The notes below the pieces were generated by a model, which saw only the letters and a program-made list of their open reading frames with translations, did no database searches and had not been told where the DNA came from. A stretch of DNA of 64,000 bases. It comes from Gillisia sp. Hel_I_86. Its GTDB lineage: Bacteria > Bacteroidota > Bacteroidia > Flavobacteriales > Flavobacteriaceae. Position 1 is the first letter of the stretch, and every line of letters starts with the position of its first letter. A program made the translations under genes and the position numbers. The stretch is taken from assembly GCF_007827275.1 (NCBI RefSeq), contig NZ_VISE01000001.1:2418001-2482000 (forward strand). Reading direction: 5' to 3'. This document shows positions 35,530 to 45,127 of this stretch, in pieces.

Positions 35530-35630
35530 CAATAAACTTGCCACAAGCCCATGAGGCATAAATTGAAAAACACTTTTAAAAATTCGAGGCAAGCCTCGGG
35601 GAATAAAACCCTCAATGAGGGATTAAATCA
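35530..35630 (-). repeat. Interspersed repeat family R1, copy 2
   Basis: Read on the minus strand it gives CCCTCATTGAGGG, then CCCCGAGGCTTGCCTC, then AAAAGTGTTTT and GCCTCATGGGCTTG, matching copies at 366 and 47641. It fills most of the 226-base gap between two genes. A further hairpin (CCTCTTCCAAAGAGG) follows at about 35656. Confidence 0.65.
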
Positions 35631-35705
35631 TTCATCAATCAAGTCCAATAAGCCACCTCTTCCAAAGAGGAGGTAGGCAGAGGACATTTAAAAACCAACA
35701 TCATC

Positions 35706-36761
35706 ATGAAAACAATTATCGTAACTCTTAGCCTTATTATGTTCAGTTTTGCCATGCAGGAGATGCAAGCGCAAAATGACAGTATTCCTTCCAATTCAAA
35801 AGATTCATTATACATTAAAAGTGAGTTTTTTGAAAAACAAAAACAAAAGATTATTGAAGAGGAAAAAGTAGCGTTAAAACTTGATCTAGAAGGTATCGCT
35901 TACAGATTAGAAAATAATTTGATCACTCCGGATCAGGCAAGTTCAATGAAAATAAAAGCAGCTGAAAAACGAGCATTAAATATAGAAAATAGAATAGCCA
36001 TTTTAGAAAATGAGATAGCTTTGGAGGGGAGAAATAAGCATACAGATTATCTAGGTATTTTTGATAATGGTAAAATAATAGATTTGAATATTAATACAAG
36101 TGATGGAAAACGTATTTTTGATCGCAGGACTACCAGTGATCTTGTACTTGCTGCAGGTTTCAATAATGTGATCTCAGATGAAAACTCTTTGGATGATTCC
36201 GACTTTAAAATAGGTGGAAGCCGCTTTTTTGAAATTGGATGGGCTTGGAAAACAAGGGTATTTCAAAATACAAATTGGCTACGCGTAAAATATGGGGTTT
36301 CCTTTCAATTCAATGGATTAAAACCTACAGACAATAGATACTTTGTTGAAAATGGAGATCTAACAGAATTGGAAGAATTTGAATACGATTTGGATAAATC
36401 TAAGTTTAGAACAGATAATCTGGTATTTCCTTTACATTTTGAATTTGGACCTTCCAAGAAGACAGAAGGAGCAGATTATTTTAGATTCAGCACCAAAAAC
36501 CAGTTTAAAATAGGAGTTGGTGGCTACGCCGGATTCAATATTGGGGAGCGCCAAAAACTAAAATATAAGGTAGATGGTGATAAAAAGAAGGATAAGTTGA
36601 AAGGTAACTACAATACCAATGATTTTGTATATGGTTTAAGCAGTTATGTAAGCCTTGGAGGAACGGCACTTTATATAAAATATGATCTAAATCCTTTATT
36701 TGACGATCCTAATTTGGAAATGCGGAACATCTCCCTTGGTTTGCGTTTTGACATAGATTAA
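35706..36761 (+). CDS. Predicted outer-membrane beta-barrel protein, unknown function
   Basis: This 351-residue protein has a signal peptide (about 1-22, ending MQAQ), then a coiled-coil-like charged region (40-110) and a C-terminal half rich in alternating strands ending in LGLRFDID, typical of barrels. It follows the sigma factor and its partner, so it could be their target or cargo. I do not recognise a specific family. Confidence 0.6.
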   Translation: MKTIIVTLSLIMFSFAMQEMQAQNDSIPSNSKDSLYIKSEFFEKQKQKIIEEEKVALKLDLEGIAYRLENNLITPDQASSMKIKAAEKRALNIENRIAILENEIALEGRNKHTDYLGIFDNGKIIDLNINTSDGKRIFDRRTTSDLVLAAGFNNVISDENSLDDSDFKIGGSRFFEIGWAWKTRVFQNTNWLRVKYGVSFQFNGLKPTDNRYFVENGDLTELEEFEYDLDKSKFRTDNLVFPLHFEFGPSKKTEGADYFRFSTKNQFKIGVGGYAGFNIGERQKLKYKVDGDKKKDKLKGNYNTNDFVYGLSSYVSLGGTALYIKYDLNPLFDDPNLEMRNISLGLRFDID

Positions 36762-36782
36762 GTACCATCTGCTAAGTTGGAG

Positions 36783-36824
36783 AAAGGGACTATTTCTAGC
36801 AATAGAAAAATAGTCTCTTTTTTT
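36783..36824 (+). terminator. Terminator after the barrel protein gene
   Basis: AAAGGGACTATTTCT / AGAAAAATAGTCTCTTT stem with a following T run. Confidence 0.75.
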
Positions 36825-36874
36825 ATTTATTGTTACATTTGGTTCAACTTACAAATTATATTTTCCTAAAATAG

Positions 36875-38836
36875 TTGATTTCAAAAAACACCATAGACCA
36901 AGTTTTTGAAACCGCCCGGGTAGAGGAGGTTTTGGGCGATTTTGTGCAGTTGAAAAAATCTGGATCTAATTTCAAGGGTTTAAGTCCGTTTACCGATGAA
37001 CGTTCGCCAAGTTTTATGGTTTCTCCCGTGAAACAGATCTGGAAAGATTTTTCCAGTGGAAAAGGAGGGAATGTCGTGGCCTTTTTGATGGAGCACGAAC
37101 ACTTCACCTATCCCGAGGCTATAAAATATCTCGCCAAGAAGTATAATATAGAGATTGAAGAGACCGAGCAGACCGACGAGCAGAAACAACTTTTAGATGA
37201 ACGTGAAAGTATGTACCTGGTTTCTGAATTTGCCAGTACGTATTTTCAGAATACCATGCTTAAAACCGATCAAGGGAAAGCCATTGGTCTTGGTTATTTT
37301 AAAGAACGCGGTTTTACAGATGAAACCATCAAAAAATTCGGACTAGGTTATTGTTTGGACGAATGGGATGCGTTTACTTCCGAAGCGATCCGCAAAGGCT
37401 ACAAATTGGATTATCTGGAAAAAACCGGATTGACCATCGTAAAGGGCGAAAAGCAATTCGATAGGTTTAAAGGAAGGGTAATGTTCCCTATCCAATCCAT
37501 GTCTGGTAGGGTTCTTGGATTTGGAGGGAGGATCTTGACGAGCGATAAAAAAGCAGCTAAATATTTAAACTCCCCAGAAAGCGATATTTACCATAAGAGC
37601 AACGTGCTTTATGGTATTTATCATGCAAAGCAATCCATTGCGAAGGAAGATAACTGTTATTTGGTGGAAGGGTATACAGATGTAATCCAGTTTCATCAAA
37701 GTGGAATCGAAAATACCGTTTCTTCTTCTGGTACCGCCTTAACGTCAGAGCAAATAAGGCTTATCAATCGGCTCACCAAGAATATTACCGTGCTTTTTGA
37801 TGGAGATGCAGCAGGAATGCGTGCAGCCATTCGCGGGATCGATCTGATCTTGGAGCAAGGGATGAATGTAAAAGTGGTGGTTTTCCCAGATGGCGAAGAT
37901 CCAGATAGCTTTGCAAAGAAGAATTCCCAAACCGAATTGGAGGAATATTTAGAAGAAAATTCAAAAGATTTTATAGAATTCAAGGCTTCTCTTTTATATC
38001 AAGATGCGAAGAACGATCCTGTGAAGCGTGCAAATTTAATTCATGATATGGTTTCGAGTATTGCAAAGATCCCAAATCAAATTCAGCAGGAAGTCTATAT
38101 TCAGGAATGTTCCAGGATCATGGATATTTCTGAAGAAGTGTTGTTTTCCACTTTGTCCCAACTGCTGGTTAAAGAAGGGAAAAACACTTCCCAAAATAAA
38201 GGAAACAAAAAAACTTTTGAAGTAGTAAAGGAGGCAACCTCTCCGCAAACAAAGGTCGATGAGCTATTTGTGCTGGAAAGAAAAATAATCAGCCTCTTGC
38301 TTTTATATGGATCTGTGGAGGAGGAATTTGAAGACCTGGTTTGGAAAGAGAATAAACAGGGAGAATTGGTTTTAGAGCCCGAAGTACAAAAAGCGAAGGT
38401 TTTTGAGAAGATCTATTTGGATCTTCAGGAAGATGAGGTGGCCTTTACCAATGAACTCTTTAAGGAATTATACGGACTTGTGATAGCTAAGCTGAATGAG
38501 GAAGGCAAGCTCACCCTAGAAACCTTCGTGAATGAACTGGATGCTAAATTATCTGGTGAGGTTACCAATATCTTGATGGAAGAGGAACAGTATATCCTAC
38601 ATGATTGGGAACGTATGGATATCATGGTAAAGCAAAAAGATGCCAGTATTGCCAGATTGGTAAATGAGACTATCCTTGCGCTTAGGCGTTTTTTAATTAC
38701 CAAAAAGATCGATGAATTATCCAAAGAAATTAAAGAAGCATCTACTGTAGATGGTGCGCCAAGTTCTCTGGATGATATTATTGATTATTTTTCGCTTAAG
38801 AAAATTCTTTCCGATAAGTTGAACCGTGTTATGTAA
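36875..38836 (+). CDS. dnaG: DNA primase with degenerate zinc-binding domain
   Basis: This 653-residue DnaG makes RNA primers at the replication fork. The TOPRIM core is intact (LVEGYTDVIQF, then VLFDGDAAGMRA). The N-terminal CHC2 domain keeps its fold pattern (NFKGLSPFTDERSPSF, KDFSSGKGGN), but the usual zinc ligands are replaced: Cys37 by Ser, His40 by Thr, and the CxxC by D58-x2-S61. The domain should not bind zinc that way. The start is TTG 36875, needed to include the conserved N-terminus. It overlaps the convergent response regulator by 8 bases. Confidence 0.92.
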   Translation: MISKNTIDQVFETARVEEVLGDFVQLKKSGSNFKGLSPFTDERSPSFMVSPVKQIWKDFSSGKGGNVVAFLMEHEHFTYPEAIKYLAKKYNIEIEETEQTDEQKQLLDERESMYLVSEFASTYFQNTMLKTDQGKAIGLGYFKERGFTDETIKKFGLGYCLDEWDAFTSEAIRKGYKLDYLEKTGLTIVKGEKQFDRFKGRVMFPIQSMSGRVLGFGGRILTSDKKAAKYLNSPESDIYHKSNVLYGIYHAKQSIAKEDNCYLVEGYTDVIQFHQSGIENTVSSSGTALTSEQIRLINRLTKNITVLFDGDAAGMRAAIRGIDLILEQGMNVKVVVFPDGEDPDSFAKKNSQTELEEYLEENSKDFIEFKASLLYQDAKNDPVKRANLIHDMVSSIAKIPNQIQQEVYIQECSRIMDISEEVLFSTLSQLLVKEGKNTSQNKGNKKTFEVVKEATSPQTKVDELFVLERKIISLLLLYGSVEEEFEDLVWKENKQGELVLEPEVQKAKVFEKIYLDLQEDEVAFTNELFKELYGLVIAKLNEEGKLTLETFVNELDAKLSGEVTNILMEEEQYILHDWERMDIMVKQKDASIARLVNETILALRRFLITKKIDELSKEIKEASTVDGAPSSLDDIIDYFSLKKILSDKLNRVM

Positions 38837-39467
38837 CGCGAAGTTGTAGCAATCTAGATTGGTTAATAAGATCGGCTAGGTTATCTACTTTAAGTTTCTT
38901 CAGCAACCTGGTCTTATAAGTACTCACAGTTTTCTCATTGATGTCCAAGGCTTCGGCGATATCTTTGTTCCGTTTACCATTAGAAAGTAAATTAAGAACT
39001 TCGGTTTCCCTGGTAGATAACCTTTTGAATTTCGCGATTAAACCATTTCCGTGTGTAGCTCCAGAGTTTATTTTATCGGTTATATTCTTGTTCAAGTAAA
39101 TCCCACCTCTTGCCACTTGTTGGATTGCATTAAAAAGTTTCTCTATAGAAGCTGTTTTAGATAAATAACCGGACGCACCTGCTTTTATCGCACTTAATGC
39201 ATACATTTCCTCGGGGTGACAACTAAAAACCAAAATCCTAATTCTGGGAAATTCGGTTTTAATGGTGCGCAGCGCAGTAATTCCATTTATCTCTGGTAGG
39301 TCTATTTCTATCACTAGAACGTCTGGAGAATGAATTCTTAGGGATTTTGTTAGCTCATTGCTGTTGGTTACGCTTCCAATAACGTTTAGTTCATTTTGCT
39401 CCCTAAGTAAGGATTCTATTCCTTCACGTGTAATAGGATGGTGGTCTGCAATTAAAATTGTACTCAT
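38829..39467 (-). CDS. LuxR-family response regulator with atypical receiver
   Basis: This 212-residue protein has an N-terminal receiver (1-120) and a C-terminal LuxR/NarL helix-turn-helix (about 145-205, LSTRETEVLNLLSNGKRNKDIAEAL). The phosphoacceptor position is Glu54 (VIEIDLP) instead of Asp, and the acidic pair reads ADHHP instead of ADDHP, so phosphorylation is doubtful. Lys and Ser of the switch are kept. No histidine kinase gene is adjacent. Confidence 0.85.
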   Translation of the reverse strand: MSTILIADHHPITREGIESLLREQNELNVIGSVTNSNELTKSLRIHSPDVLVIEIDLPEINGITALRTIKTEFPRIRILVFSCHPEEMYALSAIKAGASGYLSKTASIEKLFNAIQQVARGGIYLNKNITDKINSGATHGNGLIAKFKRLSTRETEVLNLLSNGKRNKDIAEALDINEKTVSTYKTRLLKKLKVDNLADLINQSRLLQLRVT

Positions 39468-39593
39468 AGGAATGTGTTGGCTTAGACTACAGCAGCAGGT
39501 ATGCCCGTTAGTTCGATTGTTAGATGAATTAATTTAAAATTACCAGTTTAATCTTTTAATAGAACCACTCAACTCATTTAATCGATAAAAAGT

Positions 39594-40385
39594 TTAATTT
39601 TTAAGATTAATGGGGATTTCGCAAAGGGGTATTGGAACCATTTTATGCTTATTTGCTTTATTCCTGCTTTTGAAGATCTCAAAAACTTCGTGTTCTCTTC
39701 CAGAATAATCTTCGACATTCATTCCCAATCGGTCCATTTCCATTGCCCATTCCAGTTCGTCGTAGCTCGCTCCAATTTGGTCTTCGTCACTTCTGCTATC
39801 CCCAAACAGTCCATCTGTAGGGGCTGCATTCAAAATCTCTTCACTTATATTTAAGAACCTTCCAATTTCGTAAACTTCGCTTTTCATTAAGTCTGCAATA
39901 GGGCTTAAATCTACTCCACCATCTCCATACTTGGTGTAAAATCCTACACCAAAATCTTCAACTTTATTGCCGGTTCCGGCCACCAAATATTTATGTAAAC
40001 CAGCAAAATAATATAAGGAGGTCATACGCAATCTTGCTCTCGTATTTGCTAAAGTGAGTTCGATATTTGGGTTTTCCCCTTCAAAAGGCACTGCTTCCCT
40101 AAATTGTTCGAAAACAGGGGTGAGATCTACAGCTAAGTTGGTAACATTGGCAAAATGTTCTTTTAAATAGGCAATATGGTATTGGGCCCGTCCCACTTGG
40201 GTAAGGGCTTGGTGGATTGGCATTTCTACACACAAGGTGCGCATTCCGGTTTTGGCACATAGGGCTGAAGTAACGGCCGAGTCTATCCCTCCACTTATCC
40301 CGACAATAAATCCATTCATATTGGCTGCGGTCGCATAGTCTTTTAACCAATCTACAATGTGATTTACTACCTTTTCAGTTTGCAT
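39594..40385 (-). CDS. nadE: NAD+ synthetase (ammonia-dependent type)
   Basis: This 263-residue enzyme makes NAD from deamido-NAD. The PP-loop motif GISGGIDSAVT (29-39), GTGNKVEDFGVGFYTKYGDGG and TDGLFGDSRSDEDQIG are present; no glutaminase domain is fused. It is transcribed divergently from gldB. Confidence 0.93.
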   Translation of the reverse strand: MQTEKVVNHIVDWLKDYATAANMNGFIVGISGGIDSAVTSALCAKTGMRTLCVEMPIHQALTQVGRAQYHIAYLKEHFANVTNLAVDLTPVFEQFREAVPFEGENPNIELTLANTRARLRMTSLYYFAGLHKYLVAGTGNKVEDFGVGFYTKYGDGGVDLSPIADLMKSEVYEIGRFLNISEEILNAAPTDGLFGDSRSDEDQIGASYDELEWAMEMDRLGMNVEDYSGREHEVFEIFKSRNKANKHKMVPIPLCEIPINLKN

Positions 40386-40490
40386 AATTTTGGGTGTTTA
40401 AATTTCTAAGTAATACCTTTGCAAGCAAATTTAGCAAGTTTAAAGTAGTATTAAAAACCGCCTGCGTTAAAGGCTTCACAATAATAACAT

Positions 40491-41450
40491 ATGTTTAGAT
40501 TATTTGGGGTTGTCTTTTTGATTTTAATTTTGGTTGCCTGCGAATCACGGTCAGAAGAGGAGAAAGAGATCGAGAAGATATCCATAGATCTACAAGTAAC
40601 TCGTTTCGACAAGAAATTCGCACAGGTCACGGCAGATAATTTACCTCAATTAAAAGCTGAATACCCTTATTTGTTTCCTGAAAAATTTACAGATAGTATG
40701 TGGCTTGCAAAAGCCAATGATACCATTCAGCAAGAATTAAATGAAGAGGTGGAAAAAGCCTTCCCTGATTTTTCTTCGGAAGAAGATGGGTTATATGCCC
40801 TTTTTCAGCATGCTAAATATTACTTTCCATCTTTTAAGGTTCCACATGTAATCACGATTACTTCTGAAGTGGATTATAGAAATAAAGTGTTATTGACTCC
40901 AGATTATTTATTCATTTCGTTAGATACATATTTAGGAAAAGAGCACCCGTTTTATATAGGATTACAGGAATATCTAAAAAAGAATTTTGAAAAAGACCAG
41001 ATCCTTCCAGATATTGCCAATGAGATCGCAGAGGTGTATGTGCCTCAGCCTGATTCTAAAACTTTTTTGGCGCATATGCTTTACTACGGTAAAATCCTTT
41101 ATTTAAAAGATCGCTTTTTGCCAAAGGTAGCCGATCATAATAAAATTGGATATACAGAAGAAGAATTGAAGTGGGCACTTGAAAATGAGGAAGAAATATG
41201 GAGATATTTCGTTGAAAAAGAAGTGATATTCGATACGAATCCTGAACTGTATTCCAGGTTCCTTTATCCTGCTCCATTTTCTAAATTCTATTTAGAACTG
41301 GATGCAGAATCCCCGGCAAGATTAGGACAGTTTATAGGCTGGCAAGTGATACGGCGATATATGGACAAAAATGAGCTGAGTATTCAGGAAATGCTGACTA
41401 CAGATGCAGAAACAATTTTTAATAAGGCAAATTATAAACCAAAGAAATAA
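40491..41450 (+). CDS. gldB: Gliding-motility lipoprotein GldB
   Basis: This 319-residue protein has a lipoprotein signal (lipobox LVAC, Cys18) and a long soluble domain. The body (RFDKKFAQ, YPYLFPEKFTDSMW, LSIQEMLTTDAETIF) fits GldB, an essential gliding lipoprotein. The coupled gldC downstream (one-base overlap) supports the call. Confidence 0.9.
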   Translation: MFRLFGVVFLILILVACESRSEEEKEIEKISIDLQVTRFDKKFAQVTADNLPQLKAEYPYLFPEKFTDSMWLAKANDTIQQELNEEVEKAFPDFSSEEDGLYALFQHAKYYFPSFKVPHVITITSEVDYRNKVLLTPDYLFISLDTYLGKEHPFYIGLQEYLKKNFEKDQILPDIANEIAEVYVPQPDSKTFLAHMLYYGKILYLKDRFLPKVADHNKIGYTEEELKWALENEEEIWRYFVEKEVIFDTNPELYSRFLYPAPFSKFYLELDAESPARLGQFIGWQVIRRYMDKNELSIQEMLTTDAETIFNKANYKPKK

Positions 41451-41785
41451 TGGCAGAATTCAAGAAATCTGAAATCAATATTGAAGTTATATTAGATGAG
41501 AATAAAGTTCCCGAAGAATTGTACTGGAGCGCAGACGATGGAGCTATCCATAAAGAGGAAGCTAAAGCCATGATGTTGTCCATGTGGGATGGCAAGCAGC
41601 AAGAAACTTTACGCATAGACCTATGGACCAAAGATATGCCTGTAGATGAAATGAAGAAGTTCTTTCATCAAACACTGGTTGCAATGAGCGATACTTTTAA
41701 TAGAGCTACACAAGACGAAAAAATGACCGCTACCATGAAGGATTTCTGCGATTATTTTGCTGAAAAAATGGAGTTGAAGCAGTAG
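41450..41785 (+). CDS. gldC: Gliding-motility protein GldC
   Basis: This 111-residue soluble protein has no signal peptide. It begins with a MAEFKKSEINIEV strand and contains LYWSADDG and KAMMLSMWDGKQQETLRIDLW. GldC aids GldB in gliding flavobacteria. The start ATG overlaps the gldB stop. Confidence 0.9.
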   Translation: MAEFKKSEINIEVILDENKVPEELYWSADDGAIHKEEAKAMMLSMWDGKQQETLRIDLWTKDMPVDEMKKFFHQTLVAMSDTFNRATQDEKMTATMKDFCDYFAEKMELKQ

Positions 41786-41844
41786 TTGTTAAAGTTGAGG
41801 TGAATATATTTAATATATTCGTTCTATGACAGAATAAACCTTTT

Positions 41845-41947
41845 GTCACCCTGTCCCGAAGCCTCGGGATATTTCAGGGTCTCAATATTATCTTCATTTA
41901 CACTCAATAAAGATTCGGAAACAACCGAACGCTCGGGACAGAATGAC
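41845..41947 (-). repeat. Interspersed repeat family R2, copy 2
   Basis: Read on the minus strand: GTCATTCTGTCCCGAGC ... GACCCTGAAA ... TCGGGACAGGGTGAC. The outer arms match copies at 11644 and 51211 but carry a TCCCGAG insert in the stem. It sits in the gldC-rho gap. Confidence 0.6.
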
Positions 41948-41992
41948 CTTCTTGTTTGGTTTGATATTTTATTGGCAAGCAAATCAATATAT

Positions 41993-42030
41993 AAACCCCA
42001 ACAATTTTAAAATTGTTGGGGTTTTTTTAT
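41993..42030. terminator. Bidirectional terminator between gldC and rho
   Basis: The perfect palindrome AAACCCCAACAATTTT / AAAATTGTTGGGGTTT is followed by T on the plus strand and preceded by A tracts, serving both convergent genes. Confidence 0.85.
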
Positions 42031-42054
42031 ATTTAAATGAGTCGGTGGACTCTT

Positions 42055-43788
42055 TTATCCATTCATGGAGATCAAAAACTCTTCGTTGTTTTTCGTTTGT
42101 TTAAAACGCTGATTTATAAATTCCATTGCTTCCACAGGGTTCATATCTGCAAGATACTTTCTCATTACCCACATGCGTTGTAAGGTCGTTTCGTCAAGAA
42201 GCAAGTCGTCACGACGTGTACTTGAAGAAGTAAGGTCTATAGCAGGGAAAATTCTTCTGTTTGCAATCTTTCTGTCCAGTTGTAGTTCCATGTTTCCGGT
42301 ACCTTTGAACTCTTCAAAGATAACTTCATCCATTTTAGAACCAGTATCTGTTAAAGCAGTTGCAATAATAGAAAGAGATCCGCCATTTTCAATATTTCTG
42401 GCAGCACCAAAGAAACGTTTTGGTTTATGTAAAGCATTTGCATCTACACCACCACTTAATACCTTACCACTGGCAGGTTGAACGGTGTTGTATGCTCTTG
42501 CCAAACGGGTAATGGAATCAAGTAAAATCACTACATCATGCCCGCATTCTACCATTCTCTTTGCTTTTTCCAAAACGATGTTGGCAACTCTTACATGCTC
42601 ATGAGCTTCCCTATCAAAAGTAGAAGCAACAACTTCTCCTTTAACGTTACGTTGCATATCTGTTACTTCTTCTGGACGCTCATCTATTAAAAGAATTATT
42701 TGATATACTTCTGGATGATTGGCCGCAATTGCATTTGCAATATCCTTAAGCAACATTGTTTTACCAGTTTTTGGCTGGGAAACAATCATTCCACGTTGTC
42801 CTTTTCCAATTGGAGAAAACAAGTCCATGATTCTTGTAGAAACGGTACTCTGTCTTTCTGCAATGTTGAATTTCTCCTTTGGGAATAAAGGGGTCAAATG
42901 CTCAAAAGAAATACGGTCACGAACCACTTGTGGGTCCAACCCATTAATTTTGCTGATTTTTATAAGCGGAAAATATTTTTCTCCTTCTTTTGGAGGCCTA
43001 ATTTGTCCTAAAACAGTATCTCCGGTTTTCAGCCCGAATAATCTAATTTGAGATTGGGATACATATATATCATCTGGAGAAGAAAGGTAATTATAATCTG
43101 AAGATCTTAGGAAACCATAGTTATCCTGCATAATATCCAGAACTCCTTCACTTTCTATGATCGCATCAAATTCATAGTCTGGTTCGCGGTACCTATTTCT
43201 ACTATCCCTATTTCCATTGTTCTTAGAGCTTCCCGAGTTATTGCCATCAGCTCTATTCCCATCAGATCTGTTTCCTCTGTTGTCCTTAGAATCTTTTCTA
43301 GGTTCTCTAGAGGATCTGGTGTCTCGGGAAGTGTTTTGTTTATCGTCCTTTTTTACAGGCTGATTTTTATGAACAGGACGCTTTGGAGCATCACTCGATC
43401 TTTCCTGTCTTGGTTTTCTTTCTGTAGTTCGTTCCTGAGAAGTTTCTTTGGAAACCGGTTTAGTTTCATCAGTCTTATCAGAAGTAGCCGAAGGTTTTGC
43501 TTCAGGTTCCTTCTTGCTAGGATTTGGTGTTGCTTTTTTAGCGGGTTTGCTTTTGGTCCTGGTCTTTGCAGGGCTCTTGCTTTTCGGACTAGCGGAGCTA
43601 TCCGGTTTGGCTGGGCTTTCATCTTTCAATGCCTCTTTCACTTTAGTTGGGTTTGCTGCCTGATAATCCAGAATCTGGTATACCAAATCGAGCTTTTTAA
43701 CCGTTTTGTATTTAGGGACATTTAATGATTTGGCGATATCCTGAAGCTCAGGAAGCTTTTTAGCTTTTAAATCTGAAATTTCAAACAT
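42055..43788 (-). CDS. rho: Transcription termination factor Rho with long disordered insert
   Basis: This 577-residue Rho (the E. coli protein has 419) has an N-terminal Rho_N helical domain (1-45), a Lys/Pro/Ser/Asn-rich low-complexity insert (about 60-205), a cold-shock RNA-binding domain (210-290), and the RecA-type ATPase with Walker [12 protein letters not shown] and Walker [18 protein letters not shown]. The insert is typical of Bacteroidota Rho. In Bacteroides such a region is known to drive Rho condensation, so a similar role here is an inference. Confidence 0.93.
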   Translation of the reverse strand: MFEISDLKAKKLPELQDIAKSLNVPKYKTVKKLDLVYQILDYQAANPTKVKEALKDESPAKPDSSASPKSKSPAKTRTKSKPAKKATPNPSKKEPEAKPSATSDKTDETKPVSKETSQERTTERKPRQERSSDAPKRPVHKNQPVKKDDKQNTSRDTRSSREPRKDSKDNRGNRSDGNRADGNNSGSSKNNGNRDSRNRYREPDYEFDAIIESEGVLDIMQDNYGFLRSSDYNYLSSPDDIYVSQSQIRLFGLKTGDTVLGQIRPPKEGEKYFPLIKISKINGLDPQVVRDRISFEHLTPLFPKEKFNIAERQSTVSTRIMDLFSPIGKGQRGMIVSQPKTGKTMLLKDIANAIAANHPEVYQIILLIDERPEEVTDMQRNVKGEVVASTFDREAHEHVRVANIVLEKAKRMVECGHDVVILLDSITRLARAYNTVQPASGKVLSGGVDANALHKPKRFFGAARNIENGGSLSIIATALTDTGSKMDEVIFEEFKGTGNMELQLDRKIANRRIFPAIDLTSSSTRRDDLLLDETTLQRMWVMRKYLADMNPVEAMEFINQRFKQTKNNEEFLISMNG

Positions 43789-43975
43789 GAATAAGATTGT
43801 GTTTGTTTATTGTAAACTTCTCGGGGAAGAATCGAAAAAAAAATTTGGAGACTTAAGTAACCTACTTTGAATTGGTTACATATTCTTACTGCAATAATAC
43901 AACTTTATTTTAAATTTTTGAATACCATTTCTAAAAAGAAACACTTATTTTTGCTGTCCAAATAGAGGTAATATC

Positions 43976-44386
43976 ATGTTGCAACGTATTCAAACTATTT
44001 ATTTATTTCTTGCCGCTTTAATAAGTGGTGTTTTAATATTTTTTGTTTCTTTGTGGAGCAATGAAGCGGGAGAATCCATTTTTGTTGAAGAAGTGTTGGT
44101 AGCGATGGGCCTTTTCTTAGGCTCTGCAGTTCTTTCTTTTATTAGTATATTTTTATTTAAAAACAGAAAGCTTCAATTTGTTTTGGGGCGAATCAATATA
44201 TTATTAAACTTTTTTTTGCTAGGAGTTTTTGTGTATTGGTCTCTAAGTGTACCTGGAGAGATGGAAATCTCCGAGAAGGGTATTGGGATGTTTATTCCTG
44301 TTCTTTCTATCGTTTTTTTAGTTTTGGCCAATAAGGCCATAAAAAAGGATGAAGATCTCGTAAAATCTGTAGACCGGTTACGATAA
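43976..44386 (+). CDS. DUF4293 family membrane protein
   Basis: This 136-residue protein with four predicted membrane helices begins MLQRIQTIYLFLAALISG, the family pattern, and ends in a short basic tail. It is divergent from rho, a neighbourhood that recurs in Bacteroidota. Function unknown. Confidence 0.82.
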   Translation: MLQRIQTIYLFLAALISGVLIFFVSLWSNEAGESIFVEEVLVAMGLFLGSAVLSFISIFLFKNRKLQFVLGRINILLNFFLLGVFVYWSLSVPGEMEISEKGIGMFIPVLSIVFLVLANKAIKKDEDLVKSVDRLR

Positions 44387-44419
44387 AACCTATTATCTTA
44401 GTGTTATTAGTGCGTAGAA

Positions 44420-44448
44420 AACCCGAAGTGAAAGCTTCGGGTTTTTTT
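44420..44448. terminator. Terminator after DUF4293 gene
   Basis: AACCCGAAG / CTTCGGGTT with a 6-base loop and T run on the plus strand. Confidence 0.85.
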
Positions 44449-44526
44449 ATGCCCACAAGTGGGTTTAAATTTTGAAGATTTTTTTCAATCCACACACTTA
44501 TTGCCTTAGAACATTTAAAATGGCAT

Positions 44527-45018
44527 TTAACTCTCCAGTTCTATCACTTCCAAATCGAAAATAGTGCTTCCTTCAACTTTAAAACGTAGCATGGTCCTCT
44601 TTTTATGAAATCCATATTTTCCTGCTGCGCCGGGATTCATATGTAGTAGTTGAAGGGATTTATCATTCATCACCTTTAAAATATGCGAATGTCCACTTAT
44701 AAATAATTTTGGCGGATTTTTCTTGATTTCTTCTTTGACCGCGGGCGAATATCGCCCGGGATAACCACCAATATGGGTGATCCAAACATCCAGCTCTTCG
44801 CATAGAAAACGTTGATTCAATGGAAATTCCTTTCGGATTTCATGATTGTCTATATTTCCAAAGACAGCCTTCAAAGGTTTTAACGCTTTAATTTGGTCGG
44901 TTACTTTTGGATCCCCTATATCGCCAGCATGCCATACTTCATCTGCTTCTTTTACATAGTGTAAAATTCGGTCGTCTATATGACTATGGGTATCGCTTAA
45001 TAATAAAATCTTTTTCAA
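44527..45018 (-). CDS. YfcE/MJ0936-type metallophosphoesterase
   Basis: This 163-residue calcineurin-like phosphoesterase has metal-ligand motifs LLSDTHSHID, WHAGDIGD, FGNIDNHEI, GHSHILKV and the C-terminal MNPGAAG. It acts as a small phosphodiesterase; the natural substrate is unknown. It is divergent from truA. Confidence 0.87.
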   Translation of the reverse strand: MKKILLLSDTHSHIDDRILHYVKEADEVWHAGDIGDPKVTDQIKALKPLKAVFGNIDNHEIRKEFPLNQRFLCEELDVWITHIGGYPGRYSPAVKEEIKKNPPKLFISGHSHILKVMNDKSLQLLHMNPGAAGKYGFHKKRTMLRFKVEGSTIFDLEVIELES

Positions 45019-45127
45019 ATCTTAAATTCTAATTTTTGGTTTTTCTGAAAACTGATTAATGAACCCTGATAGGGTTACGAAGTTTGCCGTATCTTTGCAG
45101 GCAATCACGTAAAAGTATCAATTTAGA

